The notes under the pieces were generated by a model that was not told where the DNA came from, made no database searches, and was given only the letters and a program-made list of their open reading frames with translations. The translations under genes and the position numbers were made by a program. 39,476 nucleotides of DNA from Chlorobium sp. (GTDB taxonomy: Bacteria > Bacteroidota > Chlorobiia > Chlorobiales > Chlorobiaceae): assembly GCA_005843815.1 (NCBI GenBank), contig SZYA01000079.1, positions 1-39,476 on the forward strand, given 5' to 3'. Position 1 is the first letter of the stretch. The number at the start of each line of letters is the position of its first letter. Positions 16,582 through 26,644 of the stretch are shown one piece after another.

Positions 16582-18537
16582 ATGTCTGAAAATCCAGTAA
16601 AGAGGTCAGGAAAAGAGGCTTCACGCAGTAAATTCCAGCCTGTTCGGGATGATGATCGTAACCCTGGATGGTTTCAGGGAAAAGGGGATGGGCCCCAGGA
16701 AAAGTTTCCCCGCATCATCGTTATCATGATGTTTGGGCTCTTGCTGTTGTTCGTTGTGCAACGTTATTTTGTCGCTGGCGACTCTCCTGAAATAGCCTAT
16801 AACGAGTATAAATCTGTTCTTTCACGGTCGCTTGTCACTGAAATTACCGTAAAGAGCTTTGAGGATAAAACAACAATTCTGAGTGGAAAGCTTGGCGCTC
16901 CTCTACTGCTCCAGCTTGCTAATGGTACAACACTGCAGAGCAATCGTTTTTCTGTAAGGATCCCCTCATTTTCTCTTGAACAGGCAGATCTGCTTGCTGA
17001 CAAGGGGATCAAACTCAAGGTTGAGGAGGGTACAAGCCCCCTGAACACTTTTTTGGTTCTTTTTGCTCCGTGGCTCATTTTTGGCCTTATCTACTTCTTT
17101 CTTATGAGAAAGATGAATGGTCAAAATGGTGCTCAGGCGAAAAATATTTTCAGTTTCAGTAAAAGTCGCGCAAAGCTTGTCAGCGAATTTGATGTAAAGA
17201 TTACCTTTAAGGATGTTGCCGGAGTGGATGAGGCAGTTGAGGAGTTGCAGGAGACCGTCGAGTTTCTTACAAATCCTGAAAAGTTTCAGAAAATTGGTGG
17301 CAAAATACCAAAAGGGGTTTTGTTGCTTGGGCCTCCAGGAACCGGAAAGACCCTTTTGGCCAAAGCTATTGCCGGGGAGGCAAAAGTGCCATTTTTTTCA
17401 ATCTCCGGAGCCGATTTTGTTGAGATGTTTGTCGGGGTTGGAGCAGCAAGAGTGAGGGACCTCTTTGAACAGGCCAAGAAAAATTCGCCATGCATTGTTT
17501 TTATTGATGAAATTGATGCTGTCGGGCGCAGCAGGGGAGCAGGGCTTGGTGGTGGCCATGATGAGCGGGAGCAGACGCTGAACCAGCTTCTTGTTGAGAT
17601 GGATGGTTTTACGACGAACGAGAATGTGATCCTTATAGCCGCAACGAACAGGCCTGATGTGCTTGATACCGCTTTGCTGCGACCGGGAAGATTTGACCGC
17701 CAGATCAGCATCGACAAGCCTGATATTCGTGGTCGGGAGGCAATTTTGAATATACACACACAAAATACCCCGTTGGACGAAAGTGTCGATATTACTGTTA
17801 TTGCAAAAAGCTCACCAGGATTTTCAGGAGCCGATCTGGCAAATCTTGTCAACGAGGCAGCCCTGCTGGCTTCTCGCAATAATCAGGAGCGTCTCACAGC
17901 AGAGAATTTTGAGCAGGCTCGCGACAAGATATTGATGGGAACGGAAAGAAAGAGTATGTTTATCTCTGATGAACAGAAAAAGCTGACAGCCTATCATGAA
18001 GCTGGTCATGTGCTTGTTTCCATGTTTACGAAAGGCTCAGATCCTATTCACAAGGTGACGATTATACCAAGGGGAAGAAGTCTCGGACTTACAGCATATC
18101 TGCCGCTGGAGGATCGCTATACCCATAACAGGGAATACCTGCTTGCCATGATCACTTATGCACTTGGCGGAAGGGTTGCTGAGGAGCTGACATTCAATGA
18201 GGTGAGCACGGGAGCGGCCAACGATATTGAGAAAGCCACCGATATTGCACGCAGAATGGTGCGTCAGTGGGGAATGAGTGACAAGCTTGGCCCAATAAAC
18301 TATGGAGATAGTCACAAGGAGGTGTTTCTTGGAAAAGACTACTCTCATATCCGGGAGTACAGTGAGGAGACCGCCCTGCAGATTGATAATGAAGTTCGTG
18401 CCATTATTATGAAGAGTATGGAAAATGCCAGAGCGATTCTATCCGAAAAAAGCGAGGCATTGCACCAACTTGCTGGAGCCCTTATTGAGAAAGAGTCACT
18501 AAATGCGATGGAGATAAAAGAGATAATCATAACCTAA
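16582..18537 (+). CDS. ftsH: ATP-dependent zinc metalloprotease FtsH
   Basis: A 651-residue membrane-anchored AAA+ protease that degrades misfolded membrane proteins and short-lived regulators as a hexamer. Two transmembrane helices (about 43-62 and 154-175) flank a periplasmic domain. The AAA module has Walker A G-P-P-G-T-G-K-T at 250-257, Walker B with Asp309-Glu310, and the second region of homology with R-P-G-R-F-D-R near 368-374. The zinc site H-E-A-G-H is at 472-476. I chose the ATG at 16582; an upstream TTG (16567) is open but adds only five residues. No Shine-Dalgarno sequence precedes it. The hup-like gene follows 13 bases after the stop, suggesting one transcript. Confidence 0.97.
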   Translation: MSENPVKRSGKEASRSKFQPVRDDDRNPGWFQGKGDGPQEKFPRIIVIMMFGLLLLFVVQRYFVAGDSPEIAYNEYKSVLSRSLVTEITVKSFEDKTTILSGKLGAPLLLQLANGTTLQSNRFSVRIPSFSLEQADLLADKGIKLKVEEGTSPLNTFLVLFAPWLIFGLIYFFLMRKMNGQNGAQAKNIFSFSKSRAKLVSEFDVKITFKDVAGVDEAVEELQETVEFLTNPEKFQKIGGKIPKGVLLLGPPGTGKTLLAKAIAGEAKVPFFSISGADFVEMFVGVGAARVRDLFEQAKKNSPCIVFIDEIDAVGRSRGAGLGGGHDEREQTLNQLLVEMDGFTTNENVILIAATNRPDVLDTALLRPGRFDRQISIDKPDIRGREAILNIHTQNTPLDESVDITVIAKSSPGFSGADLANLVNEAALLASRNNQERLTAENFEQARDKILMGTERKSMFISDEQKKLTAYHEAGHVLVSMFTKGSDPIHKVTIIPRGRSLGLTAYLPLEDRYTHNREYLLAMITYALGGRVAEELTFNEVSTGAANDIEKATDIARRMVRQWGMSDKLGPINYGDSHKEVFLGKDYSHIREYSEETALQIDNEVRAIIMKSMENARAILSEKSEALHQLAGALIEKESLNAMEIKEIIIT

Positions 18538-18550
18538 GCCATATATCACC

Positions 18551-18859
18551 ATGGGAAACACAACCACAAAAGCCGATCTGGTCAATGTTATTGCTCACAA
18601 GACAGGCCTGACCAAAAACGAAACAGAGTCCGTGGTGGACGGCCTGTTTGAAAGTATTATCGATTCCCTCAAAGCTGGAAAAAGAATTGAAATACGGGGG
18701 TTTGGCTCATTCAATATCCGGCATAAAAATTTTCGTCAGGCAAGAAATCCAAGGACAGGCGAAAAAGTGACGGTAGAGCCAAAAAATGTGCCGACGTTCA
18801 AAATCTCAAAAGAGTTCAAATCTGCGGTGAGTGAAAGTCTGAAAACCTTGGGTGAGTAG
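18551..18859 (+). CDS. HU/IHF-family DNA-binding protein
   Basis: A 102-residue nucleoid protein. The helical dimerisation body (K-A-D-L-V-N-V-I-A-H-K-T-G-L) is followed by the signature G-F-G-S-F and the beta-arm R-N-P-R-T-G-E with the intercalating Pro. It bends DNA as a homodimer or heterodimer. The sequence alone does not separate HU from IHF subunits; the R-N-P-x-T-G arm is shared. It lies 13 bases after ftsH. A Lys/Glu-rich tail after the core is slightly longer than in E. coli HU. Confidence 0.93.
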   Translation: MGNTTTKADLVNVIAHKTGLTKNETESVVDGLFESIIDSLKAGKRIEIRGFGSFNIRHKNFRQARNPRTGEKVTVEPKNVPTFKISKEFKSAVSESLKTLGE

Positions 18860-18884
18860 CAGATGATGAGCGTGGTGTTCCAAA

Positions 18885-18916
18885 TATGAAACGGCTGTTG
18901 CTGCAGCCGTTTCATA
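18885..18916. terminator. Hairpin between the HU-like gene and apt, probable bidirectional terminator
   Basis: A perfect 13-bp inverted repeat, TATGAAACGGCTG at 18885-18897 and its complement at 18904-18916, has a TTGCTG loop. The outer flanks also hold GTTCC and GGAAC, which could extend the fold. U-runs are weak on both sides, so termination efficiency is uncertain. Its place between convergent genes supports the call. Confidence 0.6.
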
Positions 18917-18955
18917 GTATTCCAAAATGGAACAGATTTTATTTGTTTCGATTGG

Positions 18956-19489
18956 TCACTCACCCTCAAAATCAGTAATTGAGTACAGACGGTACCCTTT
19001 TTCAAGAATGCGTCTCTCACCACCGATATCGGGGAGGTTGACAATAAAGGCCATTTCAGAGACTATGCCGCCAACTTTTTCGACCAAAGCTGCTGCGGCA
19101 AGAGCGGTACCTCCAGTGGCAAGCAGATCATCGACGAGCAGAACCCTCTGGCCTGAAGAGAGAGCATCAACATGAATTTCAATTTTGTCAGTTCCATATT
19201 CAAGCTGGTACTCCTCTGATACAACGTCAGCAGGCAGCTTGCCAGGTTTTCTCACTGGTACAAACCCTTTGCCAAGCGCGTAGGCCAACGCGCCTCCGAT
19301 AATAAATCCTCTTGCCTCAATGCCAACGACGACATCAAAATTCATCTCCTCCTGCCTGTAGCGCTGGGTCAGGTTATCAATGACAAGTCTGAAGCCGACA
19401 GGATCCTTGATGAGTGTTGTAATATCACGAAAGAGAATCCCTTTTTTCGGATAGTCAGGAATCGAACGGATGAGAGATTTAATAGGCAT
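18956..19489 (-). CDS. apt: Adenine phosphoribosyltransferase
   Basis: A 177-residue cytoplasmic salvage enzyme that makes AMP from adenine and PRPP. The PRPP-binding loop is V-L-L-V-D-D-L-L-A-T-G-G-T-A near residues 118-131. The G-I-E-A-R-G-F segment and the P-V-R-K-P-G-K-L-P flexible loop typical of bacterial APT are present. Length is normal. It lies 49 bases downstream of mtaB on the same strand, so the two may share a transcript. It is convergent with the HU-like gene. Confidence 0.95.
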   Translation of the reverse strand: MPIKSLIRSIPDYPKKGILFRDITTLIKDPVGFRLVIDNLTQRYRQEEMNFDVVVGIEARGFIIGGALAYALGKGFVPVRKPGKLPADVVSEEYQLEYGTDKIEIHVDALSSGQRVLLVDDLLATGGTALAAAALVEKVGGIVSEMAFIVNLPDIGGERRILEKGYRLYSITDFEGE

Positions 19490-19538
19490 GGATAGTGCTG
19501 ATTGAGTTAAGAGTTCAACAGAAAGAGATCGCCAAAAG

Positions 19539-20888
19539 TCAAGATAGTACTCTCCCTTTTAAATTCAAATTCTCGTCAAGAGCGTCGATAAAAACAGGGA
19601 GTTCATTCCCTCTCAACGATTGAATCTGAGTGCGGTCATGACTCTCAACCAACACCTTGAGATAATTTCTTGTGTAGCCACTGCACTGCTGTAGACCCTG
19701 TGGTAGTGATTTCGAGTTTTCAAAAAGAACCATACGCTCTTTTCCGACGGAGCGAGCCTTGAATGCTGCCTCTTTCCTCTGGCCAAGCTCCACAAGCTCC
19801 CTGTACCGACGTGCGATCTCTTTTGGTGCGACAGGAGTTCGTTCGTGGTTATCAATTTGTCGCGCAAGAGGGGTTCCCGGTCGGATGGAACAACTGAACA
19901 CATGAAGATATGCAAGAGGAAGCTCCTCAATAAACCGGTATCCAAGAAGAAAATCATCCTCCGTTTCGCCAGGAAAACCAACCATGACATCAGCTCCAAT
20001 CGCACACTCTGCAATGCTTTCAACGGCCTGCTGAACTTTTTGGCTATAAAGCGCCGTGTCATAACGTCGGCGCATGGCCCTGAGGATGAGGTCTGAACCG
20101 CTTTGAAGAGGAATATGAAAATGGGGCACAATTTTTTTTGAACCAGCAACCAGTGAAATCAGCTCATGATCGACAATGTCGGGTTCAATAGAGCTGATAC
20201 GAATTCGACTGATATCAATTTTTTCAAGCTGCCGCAACAGGTCACAAAGCTTTATATGGCCAGAGTGATAATCGCCGGTATTGACTCCGGTCAGCACAAT
20301 TTCGCGATATCCCGATGAGGCCAGAAGTGTGGCACGTTCAATAATTTCACCAAAAGGTATAGATCTCGATTGACCTCTGACCAAGGGAATTGTGCAGTAG
20401 GAACAGCCATAATCACAACCATCCTGTATTTTCAGGAATGCGCGAGTTCTCTCTTTACTTGCCTGAGCAGGGAGTGAATATCCCGGATAAATTGATTCAA
20501 GAGTTTTAGCTGGAGTTACCCTGACAATCGTTTTTCTGGGCGTCTCTTCTGCTACATTATTATACAGCTCAATCTGGAATTTATCATTACTGCCAAGGAT
20601 AAGGTCTATTCCATCTATTGAAGAGAGTGAGTCTGGATGCAATTGGGAATAACAGCCAATCACAGCAATCCGGGCATCAGGGTTTTTTCTTATGAGAGCC
20701 CTTATTTTCTGTCTGCATTTTTGCTCTGCCTTTTTTGTTACGGCACAGGTATGAATAATGACAAGATCAGCGTTTTCCTCTTTTGTTGAAATTCTCCATC
20801 CCTTTTTACATAAATCATCAAGTATGGCAGAGCTCTCTGCAAAGTTCAGTTTACATCCAAGGGTAATTGCTGCAACGCTTTTATTCAT
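19539..20888 (-). CDS. mtaB: tRNA t6A37 methylthiotransferase
   Basis: A 449-residue radical-SAM enzyme that converts t6A37 to ms2t6A37 in tRNAs reading ANN codons. The N-terminal UPF0004 domain carries the auxiliary-cluster cysteines Cys12, Cys48 and Cys79. The radical-SAM triad is Cys158, Cys162 and Cys165 in G-C-D-Y-G-C-S-Y-C-T-I-P. A C-terminal TRAM-like domain is at about 380-445. The T-L-G-C-K-L-N opening and the G-C-D-Y-G-C spacing place it with MtaB rather than MiaB or RimO. It is upstream of apt on the same strand, and divergent from the next gene across a 179-base AT-rich gap in which I see no clear signal. Confidence 0.92.
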   Translation of the reverse strand: MNKSVAAITLGCKLNFAESSAILDDLCKKGWRISTKEENADLVIIHTCAVTKKAEQKCRQKIRALIRKNPDARIAVIGCYSQLHPDSLSSIDGIDLILGSNDKFQIELYNNVAEETPRKTIVRVTPAKTLESIYPGYSLPAQASKERTRAFLKIQDGCDYGCSYCTIPLVRGQSRSIPFGEIIERATLLASSGYREIVLTGVNTGDYHSGHIKLCDLLRQLEKIDISRIRISSIEPDIVDHELISLVAGSKKIVPHFHIPLQSGSDLILRAMRRRYDTALYSQKVQQAVESIAECAIGADVMVGFPGETEDDFLLGYRFIEELPLAYLHVFSCSIRPGTPLARQIDNHERTPVAPKEIARRYRELVELGQRKEAAFKARSVGKERMVLFENSKSLPQGLQQCSGYTRNYLKVLVESHDRTQIQSLRGNELPVFIDALDENLNLKGRVLS

Positions 20889-21067
20889 ATCTATATTATA
20901 TTTCGGGTATTACCACACACTGAAACTACCAGTAGAAATTGCGAAAGCTAAAAAACATATCAAAATAATGACAAATAATATCATGTTGCAGAGGCAAAAT
21001 AAATATTATATATTTAACGCAGTTAATTCTAATAATAAAGGCTATGCAACCATAAACAGAGAAAAGC

Positions 21068-21532
21068 ATGAACTTCATAAAAAAAGATAGTGGATCGCCG
21101 GATAAATATGACATTTTTATTCAGAGGATTGATTCCTTTCAATCACTGGTTGAAGAAAAAAAGAGGCTGCAAGTGGAGATCAGCCATATTCAGACAGAGT
21201 ATATGGAGAGAATCAGACCATTGGAAGCTGAGCTTGCTACAGTTATAAGAAAGCTTGACACAAATCTTGCAACGCTTGAAGGTGCTGTTTCTTTGCCAGC
21301 CACATCCAATTTTCAGAAATTCAGCCGCGGCCAGCTTGGAGGAGCAATCAAGGAGTTTCTCCGTTCAAATGCCGACAGAAGCTTCAAGCCTCGGGATATT
21401 GGGGAAGCCCTGAATACGAAAGGAACAACGGTCAGCCTCTGGTTTAACAAGTTTGGTGTTGACGATTCCGAGATTGAGCGTGTTCCTTCTGGCAAAGAGG
21501 GCAAGCGTTACGTGTACAGGATAAAATTATAA
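21068..21532 (+). CDS. Unrecognised protein: coiled coil plus winged-helix-like domain
   Basis: A 154-residue protein that I do not recognise. Residues about 15-75 form a long charged helix with heptad-like spacing (S-L-V-E-E-K-K-R-L-Q through R-K-L-D-T-N-L), likely a coiled coil. After a short linker, residues about 88-154 look like a winged helix: G-A-I-K-E-F-L-R, then F-K-P-R-D-I-G-E-A-L, then T-V-S-L-W-F-N-K-F as recognition helix, and K-R-Y-V-Y-R-I as wing strand. This suggests a dimeric DNA-binding protein. No membrane segment or metal site is seen. The ribosome binding site is weak. It is divergent from mtaB and convergent with rodA, so context gives no function. Confidence 0.7.
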   Translation: MNFIKKDSGSPDKYDIFIQRIDSFQSLVEEKKRLQVEISHIQTEYMERIRPLEAELATVIRKLDTNLATLEGAVSLPATSNFQKFSRGQLGGAIKEFLRSNADRSFKPRDIGEALNTKGTTVSLWFNKFGVDDSEIERVPSGKEGKRYVYRIKL

Positions 21533-21568
21533 TTTCTCGCCCTATATAGTCCAAGAGATAAAAGCTCA

Positions 21569-22828
21569 TTACGGAGCCCATTTATCTCTTGTGACTACAC
21601 TGCTGTGATAGCCAAGATTTCTTTTATTGCTGAAGAAATTGAGGGCAAGGCCAACCATAATCATGTTTCCAAGCAGTGAAGAACCCCCATAAGAGACAAA
21701 TGGGAGAGGAACTCCAATGACCGGAATAAGGCCAATGGTCATGCCGATATTTATGACGACATGCACAAACATGAGAGATACAAATCCACCCAGTGTCAGT
21801 TGAACAAATTTATTGGTGATTGAATTAATTATTCCAATCAATCGAAGAATTAATGTCAGATAGAGCGCTATCAAGAGAGATGCGCCAATAAAGCCAAGTT
21901 CTTCAGCGATAACACAAAAAATAAAATCTGTCCACTGAGCAGGTATAAAACGCAATTGTGTTTGTGTTCCCGCAAGAAACCCTTTTCCCAGGAGCCCGCC
22001 GGAACTTATCGCAATTTTAGCCTGAAGAGCATTATATCCAGCTCCTTGCGGATCAGACATAGGGTCGATGAAGGTTTGAATTCTTTTTATCTGGTGCGGC
22101 TTGAGTATTTCGTTTGAAAACCGATTGATTAACAAACCCGCAGCCAGACCGGATCCAATAAATAACAACTGATGGAGCTTGAACTGTTTTTTCGTGACGA
22201 GGAGTATTATCCCCAGGATAACGGCGAGAGCAATAACTATATAAATATTGAAAAATCCCGCTATCATGAGGACGAAAGGGGACATCAACAGCATAAGAAT
22301 ATAAATATCGAAACCGGCCATAATCAGCATGGTAGCAATGAATGGCAGAATGGTCAGCATGGTGCCCATATCCGGTTGCAGCATGATCAGCATCATGGGA
22401 ATAAAGGCTATTGCGAGGGCAATAAAGAGGTGGGGAATTGACTTGATATCCGTATTGTCATCAGAGAGATATCTGGCAAGAGCAAGAATAGTGGCCATTT
22501 TAACCACTTCAGATGGCTGAAAACTGAAAAAACCGATTTTCATCCAACTGGTCTGGCCAGCTATTTTTCTTCCAAAAATCAGGACTGCTATAAGCATAAG
22601 AAGTCCTATAGCGTAGAAAATATAGGAGTTATTCCTCACAATATTTCCATCATTATAGAAGACAAATGTCGCAACGGTAATGCCAAACAGGGCCCATGCC
22701 AATTGTCGATAAAAAAGAGATGTGTCACCAGTGCCATTGGTTGCGCTGTATATGGACATCAGGCCCATTATAATGAGTCCCGCTACAGAAGCCAGAAGCC
22801 ACTGGTCAAGTTTATTTTGTTTTTTCAT
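21569..22828 (-). CDS. rodA: Rod shape-determining peptidoglycan polymerase RodA
   Basis: A 419-residue SEDS-family glycosyltransferase with about ten transmembrane helices, making peptidoglycan strands for cell elongation with a class B PBP partner. The family blocks are visible: W-A-L-F-G near residue 46, the [10 protein letters not shown] segment near 101-110, and the large loop with [15 protein letters not shown]. The C-terminal [13 protein letters not shown] is near 376-388. RodA is favoured over FtsW by the loop and tail, with moderate certainty. The usual neighbour mrdA (PBP2) is not adjacent. It is divergent from era across about 95 bases. Confidence 0.9.
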   Translation of the reverse strand: MKKQNKLDQWLLASVAGLIIMGLMSIYSATNGTGDTSLFYRQLAWALFGITVATFVFYNDGNIVRNNSYIFYAIGLLMLIAVLIFGRKIAGQTSWMKIGFFSFQPSEVVKMATILALARYLSDDNTDIKSIPHLFIALAIAFIPMMLIMLQPDMGTMLTILPFIATMLIMAGFDIYILMLLMSPFVLMIAGFFNIYIVIALAVILGIILLVTKKQFKLHQLLFIGSGLAAGLLINRFSNEILKPHQIKRIQTFIDPMSDPQGAGYNALQAKIAISSGGLLGKGFLAGTQTQLRFIPAQWTDFIFCVIAEELGFIGASLLIALYLTLILRLIGIINSITNKFVQLTLGGFVSLMFVHVVINIGMTIGLIPVIGVPLPFVSYGGSSLLGNMIMVGLALNFFSNKRNLGYHSSVVTRDKWAP

Positions 22829-22922
22829 TCCACTCTTGGAGTAACGCTTTTTTCCGTATCATGTGATAGCGCAATTTAATATTGTATTACATAAACAGGT
22901 TGAACCTTTTATAAATTTTTTC

Positions 22923-23840
22923 ATGACATCCTCTCTATTTTCATGCGGTTTCGCAATTATTATCGGTTCACCAAATGCAGGCAAGTCGACCCTGCTTAAC
23001 AAGCTGCTCGATTTCAAGCTCTCCATTGTTACCCCTAAACCGCAAACGACGAGAAAAAAAATTACAGGAATATACCACAACGACAACTGCCAGATTATCT
23101 TTCTTGATACACCGGGCATCATGAAGCCGCAACAGAAGCTCCATGAATCAATGCTTGGAGTTATTCGCGAGACACTGAAAGATGCCGATATCGTTATTGC
23201 CCTGCTTCCGTACTCAGGAAAAAAAGATTTGATTGATCGTGAGTTTGCTGAAGAGCTTTTCAGTGGCTGGCTGAAGCCTGCCGGAAAAAAAGTCATTGTG
23301 GTGCTCAATAAGTGCGATCTTGTTACCGAAGAGCGTCAACGGCTGGCCGAAGAGTTTGTCAGGAACACCTGGAATCCCGCTTGTGTTCTCTCGGTTTCAG
23401 CACTGAAGGGTAATAATCTTCCGCAGCTTGTTGAGGCAATTCGTCCTTTTCTTCCGCTCAACTATCCACTCTATCCCGAAGATACGCTGAGCACCGCTCC
23501 CGAACGATTTTTTGTCAGTGAAATTATCCGTGAAAAGATATTTTTGCTCTACGGGCGTGAGGTGCCCTATTCTACCGAAGTTGTCATTGACGAGTTCAGG
23601 GAGCAGTACGAAGACGATCCCTCCAGAAAGGATCTTATCCGCTGTTCGGTGATTGTTGAGCGTGAAACCCAGAAGCAGATTGTTATTGGTCACAAGGGAG
23701 CGGCCCTGAAAAAACTGGGCCAGACAGCAAGAAAAGAGATTGAGGAGATGCTTGGGAGGCCGGTTTTTCTGGAACTCTTTATCAAAGTCCGGCCTGATTG
23801 GCGAAAGAAAAATAACCTTTTGAAGAGTTACGGATATTGA
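22923..23840 (+). CDS. era: GTPase Era
   Basis: A 305-residue GTPase that binds the 3' end of 16S rRNA and helps 30S subunit assembly. G1 G-S-P-N-A-G-K-S is at residues 15-22, G3 D-T-P-G at 62-65, and G4 N-K-C-D at 129-132. The C-terminal KH domain, about 225-290, has the R-N-A-binding G-H-K-G loop. I chose the ATG at 22923, because the 20 residues added by a GTG at 22863 are not part of the family. It is convergent with rpsA, with a shared terminator. Confidence 0.96.
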   Translation: MTSSLFSCGFAIIIGSPNAGKSTLLNKLLDFKLSIVTPKPQTTRKKITGIYHNDNCQIIFLDTPGIMKPQQKLHESMLGVIRETLKDADIVIALLPYSGKKDLIDREFAEELFSGWLKPAGKKVIVVLNKCDLVTEERQRLAEEFVRNTWNPACVLSVSALKGNNLPQLVEAIRPFLPLNYPLYPEDTLSTAPERFFVSEIIREKIFLLYGREVPYSTEVVIDEFREQYEDDPSRKDLIRCSVIVERETQKQIVIGHKGAALKKLGQTARKEIEEMLGRPVFLELFIKVRPDWRKKNNLLKSYGY

Positions 23841-23848
23841 CCCTCATA

Positions 23849-23884
23849 AAAAAAGCCTTCCCTGATAACAGGAAAGGCTTTTTT
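23849..23884. terminator. Bidirectional intrinsic terminator between era and rpsA
   Basis: The left arm AAAAAAGCCTT-C-CCTG (23849-23864) pairs with CAGG-A-AAGGCTTTTTT (23869-23884), with one C/A mismatch and an ATAA loop. A6 and T6 flanks give a U-run on both strands. It starts 8 bases after the era stop. Confidence 0.88.
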
Positions 23885-23919
23885 CGATACTGGTTATAAC
23901 AGAGGTGAGATCAGAGCAC

Positions 23920-25704
23920 TCAGGCTTTCTGTTCACCACTTTTCTTATCCGAAGACTTGACTGGTGGTTCAAGTTCTGCCGAAGCCGCCTCAATCTCCTT
24001 TTTTTCATTTGGATGAGCTGTAAGGTAAGCCTCAATCTCCTCTTTGTTCTTGTCCTTGAAATACTCAAGAGCTGAAAGGATGATGCGCTTGTTCTCCTTG
24101 TCAAATTCAATGACACGAAGCGGTAGTTCATCACCAATAGTGAAAGAGGAGTGGATATCCTTAACACCACCCTGAAGAAGGTGCGATACCGGCACAAAAC
24201 CATCCACGTCACCAGGAAGTATAACAATAACACCCTTCTCAATGATCTGAGAAATCTCTCCCGGAGTCTCTGCGCCTACCGCGTATTTCTGCTCAAACTC
24301 ATCCCAGGGATCCTGATTGATCTGTTTGTGACCGAGCGCAATACGGCGAGCATGCACATCAAACTTCAGCACCTTGACCTCAAGCTCCTGATTCTTCTTG
24401 ACCAGTTCACTTGGATGGCGGATCTTCTTGGTCCATGAGAGATCAGAAATGTGAACCAGGCCATCCACACCGGGCTCAAGCTCAACAAAGACACCAAAGT
24501 CGGTGATATTGCTGACACTGCCATTATGCAGTGAGCCTTCAATATATTTTTCTGAAAGAGCAATCCATGGATCCTCGTTCACCCGTTTCATGGAGAGAGA
24601 GAGCTTGGTATGATCCTTGTCGATATTGAGGATAACACATTCAACCTCCTGACCAAGGGTGACAAACTGACCCGGATGCTTGATGTGCTGTGTCCAGCTC
24701 ATTTCGGAGATGTGGACAAGCCCCTCAATACCCTTCTCGATTTCGACAAAAGCGCCGTAATCGGTAATGGAGACAACGCGACCCTGCGCCTTGGAGCTGA
24801 CGGGATACTTGATTTCAATATTTTCCCAAGGATGAGACTCAAGCTGCTTCATGCCAAGCGAGACTCTCTTGGTGTTCTCGTCAAAGCCGACAACAACCAC
24901 CTTGATTGGCTGGTCAAGATCAACAACCTCGGAAGGATGGTTGATTCTGCCCCAGGTGATGTCTGTGATGTGCACCAGACCGTCAAGACCGCCAAGATCG
25001 ACGAAGATACCGAAGTCGGTAATGTTCTTGACAGTGCCTTCAAGCACCATGCCCACCTTGATATTGGCAAGCATCTCTTCACGACGGGCAGCATAAGCCT
25101 CTTCGAGGATAACTTTATGACTGACAACAATATTCTGTGTGACGGGATTGATTTTGACAACCCTGAAGTCCATGGTCTGGCCAACAAGTGCGTCGAAATC
25201 ACGAACCGGTTTGACATCAATCTGCGAACCGGGAAGGAAGGCCTCAACGCCGGAAAGGGAGACCGTCATGCCACCCTTGACACGATTGATAATCTTGCCA
25301 TTGATGATGGTATCGTTTTCGATTGAATCATAGATCCGATCCCAGATTCTCAGGACATCAGCTTTCTTTTTTGAAAGAATGAGCTGCCCCATCTTGTCTT
25401 CAATGTTTTCCAGATAGACTTCAACATCATCGCCTACCTTTACCTCATCTTCTGCCCTGAACTCAAGCAGGGAGACAATACCCTCCGACTTGAATCCGAC
25501 ATCGATGGTGACATCCTTGTTGGATATCGAGACAATGCGGCCCTTGATAATCTCATCTTCTGTAATTTCGTTGAGGGTGCTCGAATAGAGCTTTTCCATC
25601 AACGACAGTTCAGCGGGATCGTACTGTGCAAAAAATTTGAGTTTTTTTCTTGCAGGTCTTTCCTTGACCTTTTTTTCGGTTGCCTGTGTAAATGCTTCTG
25701 CCAT
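23920..25704 (-). CDS. rpsA: 30S ribosomal protein S1
   Basis: A 594-residue protein with six S1 (OB-fold) repeats, which binds mRNA and brings it to the 30S subunit. Repeated S1 signatures can be read, such as G[22 protein letters not shown] and its copies further on, with H-I-S-D-L-S-W and H-I-S-E-M-S-W. The first two repeats are more divergent, as usual. The N-terminal part is Lys-rich, and the C-terminal tail after about residue 555 is charged and low in complexity. It lies downstream of cmk on the same strand with a 114-base gap, the common bacterial cmk-rpsA pairing. The ribosome binding site is GGAAGGA. Confidence 0.96.
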   Translation of the reverse strand: MAEAFTQATEKKVKERPARKKLKFFAQYDPAELSLMEKLYSSTLNEITEDEIIKGRIVSISNKDVTIDVGFKSEGIVSLLEFRAEDEVKVGDDVEVYLENIEDKMGQLILSKKKADVLRIWDRIYDSIENDTIINGKIINRVKGGMTVSLSGVEAFLPGSQIDVKPVRDFDALVGQTMDFRVVKINPVTQNIVVSHKVILEEAYAARREEMLANIKVGMVLEGTVKNITDFGIFVDLGGLDGLVHITDITWGRINHPSEVVDLDQPIKVVVVGFDENTKRVSLGMKQLESHPWENIEIKYPVSSKAQGRVVSITDYGAFVEIEKGIEGLVHISEMSWTQHIKHPGQFVTLGQEVECVILNIDKDHTKLSLSMKRVNEDPWIALSEKYIEGSLHNGSVSNITDFGVFVELEPGVDGLVHISDLSWTKKIRHPSELVKKNQELEVKVLKFDVHARRIALGHKQINQDPWDEFEQKYAVGAETPGEISQIIEKGVIVILPGDVDGFVPVSHLLQGGVKDIHSSFTIGDELPLRVIEFDKENKRIILSALEYFKDKNKEEIEAYLTAHPNEKKEIEAASAELEPPVKSSDKKSGEQKA

Positions 25705-25818
25705 TAATTTTTTCCTTCCTCTCTTGTCGTTAGCCTGCCTGCCGCGAGAGATATCGGCCAGAGGTTCTATTGGTTAATAAAAAAAATATGAAAAGAACGT
25801 GCCGCAATCATTTCCCGG

Positions 25819-26529
25819 CTACTCTCTTGAAATCTCCAGGGCAAGATTATAGACAATCTCCACCTGGCGCTCTATGGTCAATCTTGATGTATCAATTTCC
25901 TTCGCCTCAGGATGTTTTTTTAAAGGCGCATATTTACGCTCTTCATCATCCCGATCCCGTTGCTTTATCTCCTCTTCCAGCAGGTCGAGATTCGGTAATG
26001 CGCTGCTGCCCGAAGAGTTTGCCAGCAGTTCTGCATACCGGCGTTTTGCCCTTTCCCGTGCATCAGCCACAAGAAATATTTTAAGTTCAGCTTCAGGAAA
26101 GACGACGGTACCGATATCCCTTCCATCCATCACAACGGAACCCTTTCGTCCAAGCTCCTGCTGCATCTCCTTGAGCTTGTCACGCACCGGCTTAAGGGAG
26201 CTGACAAAACTTACTTCGCGACTAATCTGGTTGTCTCTGATGTCAGTGGTAACATCGCAGCCGTCAAGAAAGACATGGTCGCCATCAAAATGAATCGTGA
26301 TCCCTTGAAGCATATCGGAAACGAGCTCCGGTGAGCGTCGCAGCTCTTCAAGAACCCCCGTCTGGAGGGCTTTGAGGGTTGCTGACCGGTACATTGCGCC
26401 GGTATCAATGTAGGTATATCCGAGGCGCTGTGCTACTCTCCGTGCCGTGGTGCTTTTTCCGGATGCAGCAGGCCCGTCAATTGCAATAATGATACGCTTG
26501 ATTCCGATTTTCTCTGTTTCCTGGAGCAT
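25819..26529 (-). CDS. cmk: Cytidylate kinase
   Basis: A 236-residue nucleoside monophosphate kinase that phosphorylates CMP and dCMP. The P-loop G-P-A-A-S-G-K-S is at residues 19-26. The Y-I-D-T-G-A-M-Y-R substrate region and the later [11 protein letters not shown] motif are standard. The N-terminus carries about nine residues before the first strand, so the ATG could be a little further in. It is upstream of rpsA and divergent from ychF. Confidence 0.96.
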   Translation of the reverse strand: MLQETEKIGIKRIIIAIDGPAASGKSTTARRVAQRLGYTYIDTGAMYRSATLKALQTGVLEELRRSPELVSDMLQGITIHFDGDHVFLDGCDVTTDIRDNQISREVSFVSSLKPVRDKLKEMQQELGRKGSVVMDGRDIGTVVFPEAELKIFLVADARERAKRRYAELLANSSGSSALPNLDLLEEEIKQRDRDDEERKYAPLKKHPEAKEIDTSRLTIERQVEIVYNLALEISRE

Positions 26530-26644
26530 TTAAAATTAACCTGCCATTTTATAAAAAAAATTTGCTTTTTCCAAGCATATTTGTTAGATGTTAAAACCTT
26601 TGTTTTTATAGTTAGTAGCCACTCATGGACCAAACACTTTATTT

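Noticed and set aside
22863-22922. Upstream GTG start for era
   Set aside because: The extra 20 residues are not part of the Era family; the ATG at 22923 gives the normal length.
24610-25326. A 238-codon frame antisense to rpsA
   Set aside because: It arises from the codon pattern of the opposite strand; the S1 repeats on the minus strand explain the region fully.
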